A DNA stretch of 64,000 nucleotides, taken from Flavobacterium enshiense DK69 (GTDB taxonomy: Bacteria > Bacteroidota > Bacteroidia > Flavobacteriales > Flavobacteriaceae). Below are positions 28,204 to 37,265 of the stretch, piece after piece; positions within the stretch are counted from its first letter, which is position 1, and each line of letters starts with the position of its first letter. The translations under genes and the position numbers were made by a program. The notes below the pieces were generated by a model that worked only from the letters and a program-made list of their open reading frames with translations, was not told the origin of the DNA and searched no databases. The stretch is taken from positions 1 to 64,000 of the forward strand of contig NZ_AVCS01000016.1 in NCBI RefSeq assembly GCF_000498495.1, in the 5' to 3' direction.

Positions 28204-28632
28204 ATGAAAAACAATACGAAAATAAAGACAATATCATTTATAATAATGATTCTCCCTTTAATATGCTTAGCACAAAGCGACAAAGACTACATATTTGGCA
28301 AACGTTGGTACGCCATTAAAGCTTTTTATGGCGCTCCTGGAGAACAAAAAACCACAGACTTTATTTGTGAGGAGTCAACTATCATTGATAATCATCCCTA
28401 TCTTTTTTATATTGATATAAATTCATCTGGCAGTATACAAACAGATCGTCAATTCCAATTTAAGAAACCGCTTTATTGTCGGATTGAAAACTTCAAACTA
28501 TCCATGTATTTTTCCTATGATGCAGATGATAAAATTCAATTTGATATAAAAGAGAGAACGGATGATCTTTTGCAACTTGAAGGCCCAAATAAAGAAATGT
28601 ATTTTTTAGTTTCCGACAATAAAAGAAAATAA
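28204..28632 (+). CDS. Hypothetical secreted protein
   Basis: 142 residues. The N-terminus has a hydrophobic segment (ISFIIMILPLICLA) followed by QSD, a signal peptide, possibly a lipoprotein-like one. The rest is short and strand-rich (YIFGKRWYAIKAFYG, LYCRIENFKLSMYF, IKERTDDLLQLEG). I recognise no family; the pattern resembles small secreted lipocalin-like proteins. It is driven by a type D module and is followed by an attC-like site and a terminator. Confidence 0.6.
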   Translation: MKNNTKIKTISFIIMILPLICLAQSDKDYIFGKRWYAIKAFYGAPGEQKTTDFICEESTIIDNHPYLFYIDINSSGSIQTDRQFQFKKPLYCRIENFKLSMYFSYDADDKIQFDIKERTDDLLQLEGPNKEMYFLVSDNKRK

Positions 28633-28652
28633 ACAAAAATTGACAAATCTGT

Positions 28653-28668
28653 GCCTAACAGCGGTTTT
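28653..28668 (+). other. attC-like junction site (strong)
   Basis: GCCTAACAGCGGTTTT about 20 bases after a stop codon. GCCTAAC fits the integron R'' consensus RYYYAAC. The site is followed by CTTAAGTC and AATTTAAG, a small inverted repeat. Confidence 0.45.
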
Positions 28669-28701
28669 AATAAATACGAGCTTAAGTCAAAAATTTAAGC
28701 G

Positions 28702-28735
28702 AAAAAATGAGGCAATTAATGCCTCATTTTTTTGT
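28702..28735. terminator. Bidirectional terminator
   Basis: AAAATGAGGCA / TGCCTCATTTT stem (about 28704-28714 and 28720-28730) with A and T runs on both sides. It lies between the convergent secreted protein (plus) and T9SS protein (minus). Confidence 0.85.
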
Positions 28736-28743
28736 TTATAAAT

Positions 28744-30417
28744 TTATTTCTTTATGGCTTTAGTGACTTTCACACTACCATCTTTCATGGTCATATTGAG
28801 AAAGTAAACACCAGCTGTTAAATCTCCTAAATAAATATCATGTTGCGGCTGCGCAATAGTTTTTACCGTCTTCCCGGCAAGATCTGAAAGAACGATAGTT
28901 TCTACTTCAGCTGCTTTATCTAAATGAATCATATCAGTAAATGGAGTTGGATAAACTCTTATCTCCTGCTGTTTTGTTACTTCAGCTGTAGATAAAGGCA
29001 CTTGTACAAGCGTAACGGTTATTTTCCAGGTATTATTATCTACTTTGTTGTAAGAAGCATTACAACCTGAGCCGCCATATGTTCTCCAGGCTCTAAGTTC
29101 AAAATTAACATTACCTGTAAGACCATTAGCTATATTTAATCCTGTTCTGTTATAAGAATAGGTTCCAGCAGAACCTCCGCTTCCAGAGGTTACTGCTGCT
29201 TCAGATGTATTGTTAGTAGTACATACCAAAAGACTTCTCTGCTCACTCATCCAACCGTCACTCGCTGTAGTCATAGTATAAGAAACATCGGTTGATCCAA
29301 TTTGATAGCCTGCAGGAACATTTATTGCTAGTGTACTTGGACATGAATTTGCGCTTGTTGTTGTAGGTGAAGATGCATATTCAGTAGTAATATCTCCCCC
29401 TGTATAAGTAGTGATCATTTGCCCGGTTGTAAACATTTTCATTTGCCAAAAACCTGGTTCCCCTCCACAATTAGATCTAACCCAAAGGTAATACGTTGCT
29501 CCCAGGTTAAGTCCTGTAAGGGCAAGAGTGGTTACCCCAGCAGCAATATTACCCATTGGCACAGTTGCAGCCGTTGGTGGTGTTGGAGAACTATTGTAGT
29601 AATATTGATAACCGGATGATGGTGCACTGGATGGTGCAGTCCAGTTAAAAATTCCTCCATCATTAGTAGATGTATAAGTTATATTAGTAGGCCCTGGACA
29701 ACTGGTATAGGCATCCGCTGAAAAAGCAAAGATATTAGGAATTCCTCCAGATCCTGATTTTGTAACAGTTATACTTTGTATCTGTTTTGATTGATTGGCA
29801 CTATCTATGGCTAACGGAATTTGATAAAGCCTAGGATTGGTCCCATTTCCGGATTCTAAACCATCGTTAGTAAGATTAACTCTTCCGATGCCTCGTATTG
29901 CAAAATTAGTTCCACCATACCAGTCTGCAATACTGATATTAGTGAATGTTTGGTTTGTAGCATCCGCAAAATTAACAGTTACATTTACTGTACAGACACC
30001 ACTTCCTCCTGTAGCCAACATATATAAATTGACTGCCGCTAAAGGATTGGCAAAGATTAAAGTTCCGGAGTCATCAGTATTTTGAAGTCGCAAAGCATTG
30101 TTTCCGCTATACGAAGCGAGTTGATAGTTTAACCCGGATGGAGAACTTACAGCACTGTTAATAAGTCCGTTTGTAGGAAGCCCATACGTTAATGGGGTAC
30201 TGGCGGAAGTTACTTGAAAGTCTCTGGAAACAAAGGCATAACTCACTCCATCAACATCACTATTCGTTGACGTTGAAGCGGATCCAATACCATTGGCAAC
30301 CACATCTGCATTAAAACCACTTTGAATTGGAATTGTTTGAAGGTTTTGTCCCAACGTTTTTTGTGAAACCAATGCGGACAATGCGACAAAAGAAGTAAAT
30401 AGTAAAGTTTTTTTCAT
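28744..30417 (-). CDS. T9SS-sorted secreted protein with FN3-like domain
   Basis: 557 residues. A signal peptide (FTSFVALSALVSQ, cleaved before QNLQ) is followed by a beta-rich region of about 210 residues (VNVTVNFADATNQTFTN), a fibronectin type III-like domain at about 240-330 (PTNITYTSTNDGGIFNW, TYYLWVRSNCGG), a further beta domain, and a C-terminal type A sorting domain (IRVYPTPFTDMIHLDK, ending VTKAIKK). Likely a cell-surface protein of the type IX system. No catalytic domain recognised, so an adhesin or carbohydrate-binding role is possible. Convergent with the 142-residue gene. Confidence 0.85.
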   Translation of the reverse strand: MKKTLLFTSFVALSALVSQKTLGQNLQTIPIQSGFNADVVANGIGSASTSTNSDVDGVSYAFVSRDFQVTSASTPLTYGLPTNGLINSAVSSPSGLNYQLASYSGNNALRLQNTDDSGTLIFANPLAAVNLYMLATGGSGVCTVNVTVNFADATNQTFTNISIADWYGGTNFAIRGIGRVNLTNDGLESGNGTNPRLYQIPLAIDSANQSKQIQSITVTKSGSGGIPNIFAFSADAYTSCPGPTNITYTSTNDGGIFNWTAPSSAPSSGYQYYYNSSPTPPTAATVPMGNIAAGVTTLALTGLNLGATYYLWVRSNCGGEPGFWQMKMFTTGQMITTYTGGDITTEYASSPTTTSANSCPSTLAINVPAGYQIGSTDVSYTMTTASDGWMSEQRSLLVCTTNNTSEAAVTSGSGGSAGTYSYNRTGLNIANGLTGNVNFELRAWRTYGGSGCNASYNKVDNNTWKITVTLVQVPLSTAEVTKQQEIRVYPTPFTDMIHLDKAAEVETIVLSDLAGKTVKTIAQPQHDIYLGDLTAGVYFLNMTMKDGSVKVTKAIKK

Positions 30418-30840
30418 AAAATGTTACAATTTAAATTAATAGTTGTGGCTAATTTACTATTTTGAACTTTTCACAAATTTTTTTTTCTTCCCACTTTTAT
30501 CATTTCACAAAATACTTGATTTTTGTTACAAATACAAAATTAGGTTTATTGATAAGCAGATATACTATTTTTTAGATTGCTGTAGTACTGAATATACCAA
30601 GACAACAAGGCTATAGCTTTAGTGATTTAGATTTTTACAGTTATTATCCATTAAATAATAAGTGATTTTTTTTATGGATACAAAAAAGAAAGCTTATTAC
30701 AGGTCTTCTTCTCTCAACTTTTTCTCTCAAAATTTCGATAAATTTGTAACAACAGCAGCAAAAATCTTTACCTTCAAAAAACTAACGGATCGTTAACAGA
30801 AGCCTACAAAAAACTAAGGATAACTTAAAGCAGAAACAAT
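30418..30840. other. AT-rich divergent intergenic region
   Basis: Between the divergent T9SS protein and DHFR-like gene. It contains a plus-strand TAAATTTG box (30739-30746, consensus TAnnTTTG) about 95 bases before the DHFR-like start. I see no other structure, no ORF and no recurrent module of the neighbouring array. Confidence 0.45.
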
Positions 30841-31386
30841 ATGAGAAAACTTATAATGTGGAACATAATGACCCTTGACGGGTATTTTGAAGGAAACCAA
30901 AATTGGGATTTATCTTTTCATAATGTTATTTGGGGAGAAGAACTTGAGAAATTAAGCATTGAACAATTGAATGCTGCAGACTACCTCGTATTTGGTCGTG
31001 TGACTTATGAGGGCATGGCGGAATATTGGACGAAGGCAGAAGGAGAAATTGCTGACCTGATGAATAAAATACCAAAACTTGTATTCTCTAAAACATTGAA
31101 ATCTGCTGAATGGAACAACACTACACTTATCAGTGAAAATGCCAATGCCGAAATCAAAAAACTTAAAGAACAAGGCGGTAGAGATATGTATGTTTTCGGT
31201 AGTGCAAACCTTTCGGAAACTTTTATGAATGACAATCTTTTTGATGAATATCGCATAGGAATTGCACCGGCCATTTTAGGTAGCGGACGACCACTTTTCA
31301 GACCAGGAATTGCTACTAAGAATTTATCACTCATTTCAACACAACAACTTTTGACAGGCGGAGTGGTCTTGACATATTCAAAATAA
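30841..31386 (+). CDS. Dihydrofolate reductase-family (RibD C-terminal-like) protein
   Basis: 181 residues. The start MRKLIMWNIMTLDGYF fits the first strand and the MxxxLDG motif of the family, and YLVFGRVTYEGMAEYW is the characteristic helix-strand segment. GGRDMYVFGSANL and YRIGIAPAILGSGRPLF match the typical cofactor and C-terminal motifs. Such NADPH-binding reductase-like proteins are frequent in accessory regions; the physiological substrate is unknown. It is not the housekeeping FolA. Followed by an ACTACAAC terminator. Confidence 0.85.
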   Translation: MRKLIMWNIMTLDGYFEGNQNWDLSFHNVIWGEELEKLSIEQLNAADYLVFGRVTYEGMAEYWTKAEGEIADLMNKIPKLVFSKTLKSAEWNNTTLISENANAEIKKLKEQGGRDMYVFGSANLSETFMNDNLFDEYRIGIAPAILGSGRPLFRPGIATKNLSLISTQQLLTGGVVLTYSK

Positions 31387-31493
31387 TATGGACTGACAAG
31401 AACAATGAATGAGAAACAAGAAAGCCGACCGAACGAATTTCCACTCGAACGTAGCGAAAGCTGAAGGAATCCGTACTCACAAACAGACTAAAT

Positions 31494-31528
31494 AAAAACT
31501 ACAATCGTAAAAAGTTGTAGTTTTTTAT
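31494..31528 (+). terminator. ACTACAAC hairpin terminator, copy 6
   Basis: AAAAACTACAAT / GTTGTAGTTTTTT stem with loop CGTAAAAA, preceded by GAAGGAATCCGTACTCACAA, a variant of the segment seen with the other copies. Confidence 0.85.
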
Positions 31529-31569
31529 TTTAAAGATGCTCAATAACGTTAGTTAAATCCAATTAACTT

Positions 31570-31790
31570 TTTAAAAACCATCCCTTTAGCGATTGCGTAG
31601 GTCTTTTTTTATCATTATATTTGATAGTGAGTTAGTTACATAAAAAACTGACAAAAGTCCCCATCTATATCTAAAGCCCTTTTTTAAAAATTTATAAGCC
31701 CACAGAAGGAATGCGCGAGTTCAAAGGGCATATTTTTTTGCATACGTATGTTTAATAATTGGTTGCAACTCTCGATTAAAAATATATTAA
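31570..31790 (+). promoter_or_regulatory. Type D promoter/operator module, copy 3, with long homologous leader
   Basis: TTG at 31593-31595, a spacer of exactly 20 and TATATTTG at 31616-31623 make a perfect promoter. The left arm of the inverted repeat is degenerate here (CCATCCCTTTAGCGAT). From the -7 box on, GATAGTGAGTTAGTTACATA and further segments match copy 2 for about 150 bases. The MscS gene starts 191 bases after the box. Confidence 0.7.
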
Positions 31791-31814
31791 ATAAACCGCA
31801 ATAAATAACACAAT

Positions 31815-32624
31815 ATGGATAATCTGGATAATTACTCGTCAAAATTCATGGATTGGATTGCAACCTTCGGTCCAAAACTTATCGGTGCAATACTGGTATT
31901 TATTATAGGGCTTTACCTGATCAACATGGTGACACGCCTGATTTCAAAAGGCCTAATGAAACGTGAAATCGATGTGTCTCTTCAATCTTTTCTTGGAAGT
32001 GTAGTGAGTGTTGGGTTGAAAATACTGCTGCTTATTTCCGTTGCAGGTATGTTAGGCATCCAAACAACTTCTTTTGTTGCTGTAATTGGTGCATTAGGCC
32101 TGGCTGTAGGTCTGGCTTTGCAGGGATCACTGGCAAATTTTGCGGGCGGCGTTTTAATATTGGTTTTTAAGCCTTTTAAAGTCGGAGATGTAATTGAATC
32201 CGGCGGACAAACTGGACGTGTTCAGGAAATCCAGATTTTCAACACTATCTTACTTACGCCTGAAAACAAAACGGTAATACTTGCTAACGGCGGCGTATCA
32301 AATAATACAATAGTTAATTATACCCGACACGGGAATCTGCGTGTGGATATTACAATGGCGGTAGCTCCGGACAGCGATATTGAAAAAGCGCGCAGTATTG
32401 CTATGCAGGCAATTGTAGCAAACAGGTTTGTTTTAAAGGAGCCTGCTCCATCAGTAAATGTAATTAAAGTGGGCGATGGAATGATTACGTTTGCAATTCG
32501 TCCTTATGCAGCCTCTGATGACTACTGGGATGCATTTTTTACAGTGCAGGAAGATGTGAGAAATGCTTGGAATAAAAACGATGTTTCAGGACCAATTCCA
32601 ACTAGGGTTATTATCAATAAATAA
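31815..32624 (+). CDS. Small-conductance mechanosensitive channel (MscS family)
   Basis: 269 residues, close to the E. coli MscS length. Three membrane helices: residues about 15-40 (IGAILVFIIGLYLI), 60-80 (VGLKILLLISVAG) and the pore helix at about 85-120 (AVIGALGLAVGLALQGSLANFAGG, read in parts), which has the Ala/Gly ridge. The beta domain follows with PFKVGDVIE and IFNTILLTPENKTVILANG. Protects against osmotic downshift in the inner membrane. The gene is alone, with its own type D promoter, unusual company for a normally housekeeping channel. Confidence 0.92.
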   Translation: MDNLDNYSSKFMDWIATFGPKLIGAILVFIIGLYLINMVTRLISKGLMKREIDVSLQSFLGSVVSVGLKILLLISVAGMLGIQTTSFVAVIGALGLAVGLALQGSLANFAGGVLILVFKPFKVGDVIESGGQTGRVQEIQIFNTILLTPENKTVILANGGVSNNTIVNYTRHGNLRVDITMAVAPDSDIEKARSIAMQAIVANRFVLKEPAPSVNVIKVGDGMITFAIRPYAASDDYWDAFFTVQEDVRNAWNKNDVSGPIPTRVIINK

Positions 32625-32667
32625 CCGCTTCCAAAGTGAGTCACTGTAGTATTATTGAAGAGCAATA

Positions 32668-32735
32668 GAGCCATCCGCTAACAAGGCATTACCAAAAGCG
32701 TGGCTTACAATACTATTGAACTGACGGATGTAATT
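32668..32735 (+). repeat. U element copy 1 (attC-like)
   Basis: AGCCATCCGCTAACAAGGCA, then TTACCAAAAGCGTGGCTTAC, ATACTATTGAA and CTGACGGATG. The same ordered pieces recur at 42913-42982. The CCGCTAACAAGGC part resembles the other junction sites. Confidence 0.5.
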
Positions 32736-32833
32736 TAACTTTTTGAGCGGATATTTTTTGTATTACATATATTTCATAGTTAGCAGAAATTTTACATAAA
32801 ATGGAGAATTCATTAACTTAATTCTATATCAAA

Positions 32834-33349
32834 ATGAAAAAATATGTAATTCCAGGACTAATTGCCGTTTATTTAACCTTGAGTATATTTTTTTGGGGTT
32901 GGTTATTACTAGATATAGCATTCGACAATTTTACAATATTCAGATATTTAGATTTGACTTTGCCAATAGAAAATGAAAAACTAATTTTACTTAAAATGGC
33001 ATTTTACTCTATGATTGGAGGAGCATTTGGGGGTATTTCGTTTGGAATGATGAATCTCCAAAGACACACTACAGCAGATGGTTTCAAACTTGTATTCCTT
33101 GGTGATTATTTATTTAGACCTTTTGGAGCCGCAATCCTAGCAGTTGTTATTTTTGCCCTAATTCGAGGTGGAATTTTAACTATTCTCGGAGCTGATACAA
33201 ATATTCAACCATCAACTGCATCAACACTTTCATCTTTTGGAATTGGCTTTTTGGCAGGATTTAGTAGTGCAGAAGTAATCAAAACCTTTAGTAGACTGTC
33301 AAAAAACATTTTTGGAGAAAAAGATGAAAAAAATCAAAAAAAGGAATAA
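32834..33349 (+). CDS. Hypothetical multi-pass membrane protein
   Basis: 171 residues with a cleavable-looking or anchoring first segment (IPGLIAVYLTLSIFFWGWLLL) and three more hydrophobic stretches (FYSMIGGAFGGISFGM, AAILAVVIFALI, FGIGFLAGFSSAEVI). Glycine-rich helices and a charged C-terminus suggest an inner-membrane protein with both ends in the cytoplasm. No family recognised. Followed by an attC-like patch and an E module. Confidence 0.6.
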   Translation: MKKYVIPGLIAVYLTLSIFFWGWLLLDIAFDNFTIFRYLDLTLPIENEKLILLKMAFYSMIGGAFGGISFGMMNLQRHTTADGFKLVFLGDYLFRPFGAAILAVVIFALIRGGILTILGADTNIQPSTASTLSSFGIGFLAGFSSAEVIKTFSRLSKNIFGEKDEKNQKKE

Positions 33350-33371
33350 ATAAATTAAAATAAAAACCACA

Positions 33372-33466
33372 GCTAGCAGCAGTTTTGCACAAGTAGGAAT
33401 TGAAGCATAATGAGACGGTCTTTGCATATTTAACTTAGCGTCAAAACAAACTAAAGAACAAAAAAC
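33372..33466 (+). repeat. attC-like patch and E module copy 1
   Basis: GCTAGCAGCAGTTTTGCAC (33372-33390), a weaker junction site, then TTTGCATATTTAACTTAGCG and CAAAACAAACTAAAGAAC. The latter matches 35061-35105 and 39529-39575, where the box is TATATTTG. Confidence 0.4.
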
Positions 33467-33540
33467 ACCTCCAGATCAAAGCCGGCGTGATGTTGACGGT
33501 AATTGTTAAGCACAAATTGTATAATTATAAATCTTAGTTA

Positions 33541-33903
33541 ATGAATTTTGAAAAATTAGTCCCCAATATATTTTATGTTGACATAACAGATGGCTTGATA
33601 ATGTTTGTTGACTGCTTAGGGTTTACTATCGGGCATGATGAAATAAAATCTGACCAACCATTTTGTGTATTGGAGAAAGATGGATTACGCATAAATCTTT
33701 TTGAAAATGAAGCACTAGCCAAAGAACATAGTCCTGAATTTAGATTGGTAACCAAAAATATTAAAGAAGTCTATAGAAAAGTTTCTAAATCATACCCTGA
33801 ATTTCTCCATCCAAACCTCAAAGAAATTACCCTTCGTTCATGGGGCGCAAAGGAATTTGCCTTAAAAGATAAACAATTGGGAATAATCATTCAACACTGG
33901 TAA
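33541..33903 (+). CDS. Small VOC-fold (glyoxalase/bleomycin resistance-like) protein
   Basis: 120 residues, the length of single-domain dimeric VOC proteins. NIFYVDITDGLIMFVDCLGF is the first beta-alpha unit (a cysteine replaces the usual Tyr in FYxxxLGF), CVLEKDGLRINLFE the central strands, LVTKNIKEVYRKV the second helix, and WGAKEFALKDKQLGIIIQHW the C-terminal strands with the usual G-x-x-x-F and E near the end. The family binds metals or drugs; substrate unknown. Starts right after an AATCTTAG box. Confidence 0.7.
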   Translation: MNFEKLVPNIFYVDITDGLIMFVDCLGFTIGHDEIKSDQPFCVLEKDGLRINLFENEALAKEHSPEFRLVTKNIKEVYRKVSKSYPEFLHPNLKEITLRSWGAKEFALKDKQLGIIIQHW

Positions 33904-33913
33904 ATTAAGCATC

Positions 33914-33932
33914 TGCCGCTAACAGCGGTTTT
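33914..33932 (+). other. attC-like junction site (strong)
   Basis: TGCCGCTAACAGCGGTTTT, 11 bases after a stop codon. CCGCT-AAC-AGCGG is itself a short palindrome, and the site is followed by GTAAAGTG. Confidence 0.45.
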
Positions 33933-34006
33933 GTAAAGTGACATTCACCAAATTACAATGTAAAACGAACAGTATTAAATTTTACAACTTAAAAAAATAT
34001 AACAAA

Positions 34007-34444
34007 ATGGCAATTATCAATCCTCACATTAACTTCAACGGAAACGCCGAAGAAGCATTTAATTTTTACAAATCAGTTTTTGGTGGCGAATTCGCCTCGA
34101 TAGTCCGTTTCAAAGATTTGCCAAGCGACCCAGACAATAAGTGGTCTGAAAGTGAAGCAAATAAAATAATGCACATTGCCCTGCCTATTGGCAAAAGTAA
34201 TATGCTAATGGCAAATGATGTTCCGCAATTTATGGGGCGGGTAAACGAAAACGAAAACAGAAGCAAAATTTCAATCAGTGCAGAAAGTAAAGAGGAAGCA
34301 GACAAATTATTTAGTGGACTTTCGGCAGGCGGACAAGTAGAAATACCAATTGAAGACAGCCCTTGGGGTTCCTATTTTGGCATGTTTAGAGACAAATACG
34401 GCATTGAATGGATGGTAAATTTTGACGCAAGACGTAACGGATAA
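34007..34444 (+). CDS. PhnB-like VOC protein (3-demethylubiquinone methyltransferase-type fold)
   Basis: 145 residues. INPHINFNGNAEEAFNFYKSVFGG is the signature of the PhnB/glyoxalase subfamily, followed by HIALPIGKSNMLMANDV and DSPWGSYFGMFRDKYGIEWMVNF. These proteins have the VOC fold; most have no tested activity. An upstream in-frame ATG at 33938 lies in the junction sequence, so I use 34007. It is the third VOC gene in the array (with 25977 and 33541), each with different sequence. Confidence 0.85.
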   Translation: MAIINPHINFNGNAEEAFNFYKSVFGGEFASIVRFKDLPSDPDNKWSESEANKIMHIALPIGKSNMLMANDVPQFMGRVNENENRSKISISAESKEEADKLFSGLSAGGQVEIPIEDSPWGSYFGMFRDKYGIEWMVNFDARRNG

Positions 34445-34524
34445 CGAATGAAAAAGGTTCAAATAACTTGTTGACAAAAATAAACGTGCTGTCAAAAACT
34501 GAATGGAATAAGTAATAAATTCAA

Positions 34525-34953
34525 ATGAAAATAAAAGTGGAAACATTTAGATTTATTACCATCACATCCATTATTACAACTATTTCGGTTACAGCACTCT
34601 GTCTTATTGGTATTGCAATATATTTCTCTTTTCATCATAAAAACGCGGAACGATTAATGAAAATATTTAGAGTTGCTACCTCTGTTTCCATGATTCTAAT
34701 CATTACAATAGCGGCACTCAGTCTTATTGGCATTACAATTACCGGCCTTTATCCGGGGATTATTACGTTATTGTTAGTAACACTGATTCCAATTGCATCT
34801 AAATTTTACGAGAAAAAAATCAGTATCAAATCCAATGCTTTTCAGATAAGATATTATATAATGCTCACAATTATTAATTTGTTATCAATCCTACTCGTGT
34901 TATTTATGACGTTTGTAATCGTTCATGACCGTGTTTTTCAAGACTGTTGTTGA
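34525..34953 (+). CDS. Hypothetical four-helix membrane protein
   Basis: 142 residues. Four hydrophobic segments: residues about 13-35 (ITTISVTALCLIGIAIY), 50-75 (VSMILIITIAALSLIGI), 77-92 (YPGIITLLLVTLIPI) and 111-135 (LTIINLLSILLVLFM). The first two are similar (SVTALCLIGIAI and TIAALSLIGITI), suggesting an internal duplication. The C-terminus ends in two cysteines (DCC). No family recognised. Confidence 0.55.
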   Translation: MKIKVETFRFITITSIITTISVTALCLIGIAIYFSFHHKNAERLMKIFRVATSVSMILIITIAALSLIGITITGLYPGIITLLLVTLIPIASKFYEKKISIKSNAFQIRYYIMLTIINLLSILLVLFMTFVIVHDRVFQDCC

Positions 34954-35046
34954 TTATCATAAAGCGGCACAATGACAATTGTAAATCACAAACAACTTCC
35001 CGGCTATGCAAATTCGGGAGACTTTGTAAGCAGATTTTCAGGTGAA

Positions 35047-35110
35047 ATTGTAAGCCTTTTTTGTATATTTGATTTAGAAGCAAAACAAACTGAAGCCCTT
35101 TCCTTCTTAT
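35047..35110 (+). promoter_or_regulatory. E promoter module copy 2
   Basis: A TATATTTG box (35064-35071) followed by ATTTAGAAGCAAAACAAACT and GAAGCCC. The same box-plus-leader recurs at 39529 and, diverged, at 33430. It lies about 90 bases before the serine hydrolase start. Confidence 0.45.
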
Positions 35111-35162
35111 AACCGGCGGAACGTTAAGCATCGTTTATTTAAACCCTTAATCTAAAAAAAAA

Positions 35163-36698
35163 ATGAACCATACATTTTTAAAGATTGTAATGACAGCATT
35201 ACTTCTTCATAGCAGTATTGGTAACAGAATCTATTCGCAAACCAAGGATAACACGGTTAAAAATATTGAAGCCACCTACCCCGTTATTGACAAAATGTTT
35301 AGCGACTATGCCAAACAAAATCATTTTCCGGGATTGGTATACGGACTCGTAGTAAACGGAAAGTTAATCCATACCGGGAATTTCGGTTATTTAAACACTA
35401 CACAAAAAAATACAGCCGATAGTAAATCAGAATTCAGGATTGCTTCAATGACAAAGAGTTTTACAGCTATGGCAATTGTAAAACTCAGGGATGAAGGCAA
35501 ACTTAAACTCGATGATCCGGTATATTTATATATTCCCGAAATGGCAGCGCAAAAGTATCTGACTGCGGATGCCTCCCCCATAACCATTCGCCATTTACTC
35601 ACTCACGCTGCGGGGTTTCCGGAAGACAATCCTTGGGGAGACCGTCAAATGGCTAAAACAGATGAAGAATTTATTGCTATGATTAAGAAAGGAATTTCTT
35701 TTTCTAATAACCCGGGTTTGACATATGAATACAGCAATATGGGTTATGCCATGCTGGGCTATATCATTAAAAAGGTTTCAGGGTTGCCCTATCAAACCTA
35801 TATCACTAAAAATATTCTGGAACCTCTGGGCATGCTGCACACTTATTTTGAATACAGCAAAGTGCCTCCAAATAAACTCGCGCATGGATACCGTTGGCTC
35901 AATGATCAATGGATAGAACAACCTATGTTACACGATGGCACTTACGGAGCTATGGGCGGTATGATTACTTCCATCGAAGATTTCGGCAAATATACTGCAT
36001 TGCATCTTTCTGCCTGGCCACCGCGAAATGATACAGACAATGGCCCCATAAAAAGAAGCTCTATCCGTGAAATGCAGTTTCCTTCGAACCTCGGTTCTTT
36101 TGATCCTCAAAACACTTATCCTTATGATCGTATATGCCCTGCGGTAGCAGCCTATTGTTATGGCTTGGGTTGGAAAAAATACTGCAACGACAACGTATAT
36201 ATCGGACATAGTGGCGGATTGCCGGGTTTTGGAAGCAATTGGAAAATAATGCCTGACTACGGAATAGGGATTATCTCTTTCAGCAATCTTACTTATGCCA
36301 ATATGAATCTGATAAACTTAAAAGTTTTAGACACAGTTATTTCCCTTGCAAAACTGAAACCACGTCAATTACCCGCATCGGCTATTTTAAATCAGAGAAA
36401 AAATGAATTAATCAGTTTATTGCCTGAATGGAAGGATCCGGAAACAAAGCCCATTTTTGCAGAGAACTTTTTTATGGATTATTTCCCTGATTCTTTAAGA
36501 AAAGAAGCGACTTCCTTATTTAATAAAGCCGGTAAAATAATTAAAACGGGAGAACTTATTCCTGAAAACAATCTGAGAGGATCATTCATTTTGGAAGGGG
36601 AAAATAGTGATATAGAAATAAGCTTTACGCTAACCCCTGAGAATCCGCCACTAATTCAGGAATATAATATTAAAGAAATAAAGAAAAGTAAAAAATAG
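35163..36698 (+). CDS. Periplasmic serine hydrolase (class C beta-lactamase/esterase family)
   Basis: 511 residues with a signal peptide (KIVMTALLLHSSIG). The catalytic SxxK is S95-M-T-K98, the Tyr motif is YEYSNMGYAML (about residue 190), and the third motif is IGHSGGLPGFGSNW near residue 350. Segments TIRHLLTHAAGFPED and GAMGGMITSIEDFGKY are typical of the beta-lactamase-related (Pfam Beta-lactamase) esterase and D-aminopeptidase group. A C-terminal 120-residue beta domain (IKTGELIPENNLRGSFILEG) is like the usual extension. An antibiotic-resistance function should not be assumed. Confidence 0.9.
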   Translation: MNHTFLKIVMTALLLHSSIGNRIYSQTKDNTVKNIEATYPVIDKMFSDYAKQNHFPGLVYGLVVNGKLIHTGNFGYLNTTQKNTADSKSEFRIASMTKSFTAMAIVKLRDEGKLKLDDPVYLYIPEMAAQKYLTADASPITIRHLLTHAAGFPEDNPWGDRQMAKTDEEFIAMIKKGISFSNNPGLTYEYSNMGYAMLGYIIKKVSGLPYQTYITKNILEPLGMLHTYFEYSKVPPNKLAHGYRWLNDQWIEQPMLHDGTYGAMGGMITSIEDFGKYTALHLSAWPPRNDTDNGPIKRSSIREMQFPSNLGSFDPQNTYPYDRICPAVAAYCYGLGWKKYCNDNVYIGHSGGLPGFGSNWKIMPDYGIGIISFSNLTYANMNLINLKVLDTVISLAKLKPRQLPASAILNQRKNELISLLPEWKDPETKPIFAENFFMDYFPDSLRKEATSLFNKAGKIIKTGELIPENNLRGSFILEGENSDIEISFTLTPENPPLIQEYNIKEIKKSKK

Positions 36699-36821
36699 AT
36701 TAATCCCCGACAGCACTGACTTGTACTTGAGTACAGCGACTGCTGAAGGAATACGTACACGCCCACTAACACGAGTTTGGGATTATTTGAACAAAACAAC
36801 AGTTACTAACATTTAATTTAT

Positions 36822-37229
36822 ATGCTCATGAATAAATTCCTCATAAAAAATCAACGATTAATTATTCTCATAAGCAGTTTACTAACCCTAGCTTATTCCA
36901 TCTTTTCCATCTATGGACGTGTACGTGTTACCATCCTCTCTCCTGCAGAAGACAGGGTTTGGGAAATGGTAACTATTATAGCGGATTTACCTATGTTGAT
37001 ACCCGCTTTTCTGGGGTTGTTTTATTTTGCAAAAAGGAATAATACAAAACTATTAATTCCTATTGTTTACACCCTATTGCTATTTGCTATGCTTTTTACT
37101 TTCATTTTGCAGTTTACACAAGATAACGCTTTGGGATTTGCCTTGCCAATGTTTTTCATTGTTATGCCAATTTGTATTTATGCAACTATTGCATTAATTG
37201 GCCAAATTTTCAAGAGCAAGAGCGCATAA
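36822..37229 (+). CDS. Hypothetical membrane protein, four helices
   Basis: 135 residues, ATG at 36822 or 36828. Four hydrophobic segments (LIILISSLLTLAYSIF, DLPMLIPAFLGLFYF, IPIVYTLLLFAMLFTFIL, LPMFFIVMPICIYATIALIG) separated by short loops. The pattern is that of a small integral membrane protein; no known family recognised. Preceded by an attC-like patch, CCCACTAACACGAGTTTGG at 36762-36780. Confidence 0.55.
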   Translation: MLMNKFLIKNQRLIILISSLLTLAYSIFSIYGRVRVTILSPAEDRVWEMVTIIADLPMLIPAFLGLFYFAKRNNTKLLIPIVYTLLLFAMLFTFILQFTQDNALGFALPMFFIVMPICIYATIALIGQIFKSKSA

Positions 37230-37265
37230 AGTTTTTAAATTAGCCATCATTTTGATAATTATTAA

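Noticed and set aside
35163..36698. Beta-lactamase resistance gene
   Set aside because: The SxxK and YxN motifs occur in many esterases and peptidases of this fold; the long C-terminal extension and context give no support for drug hydrolysis.
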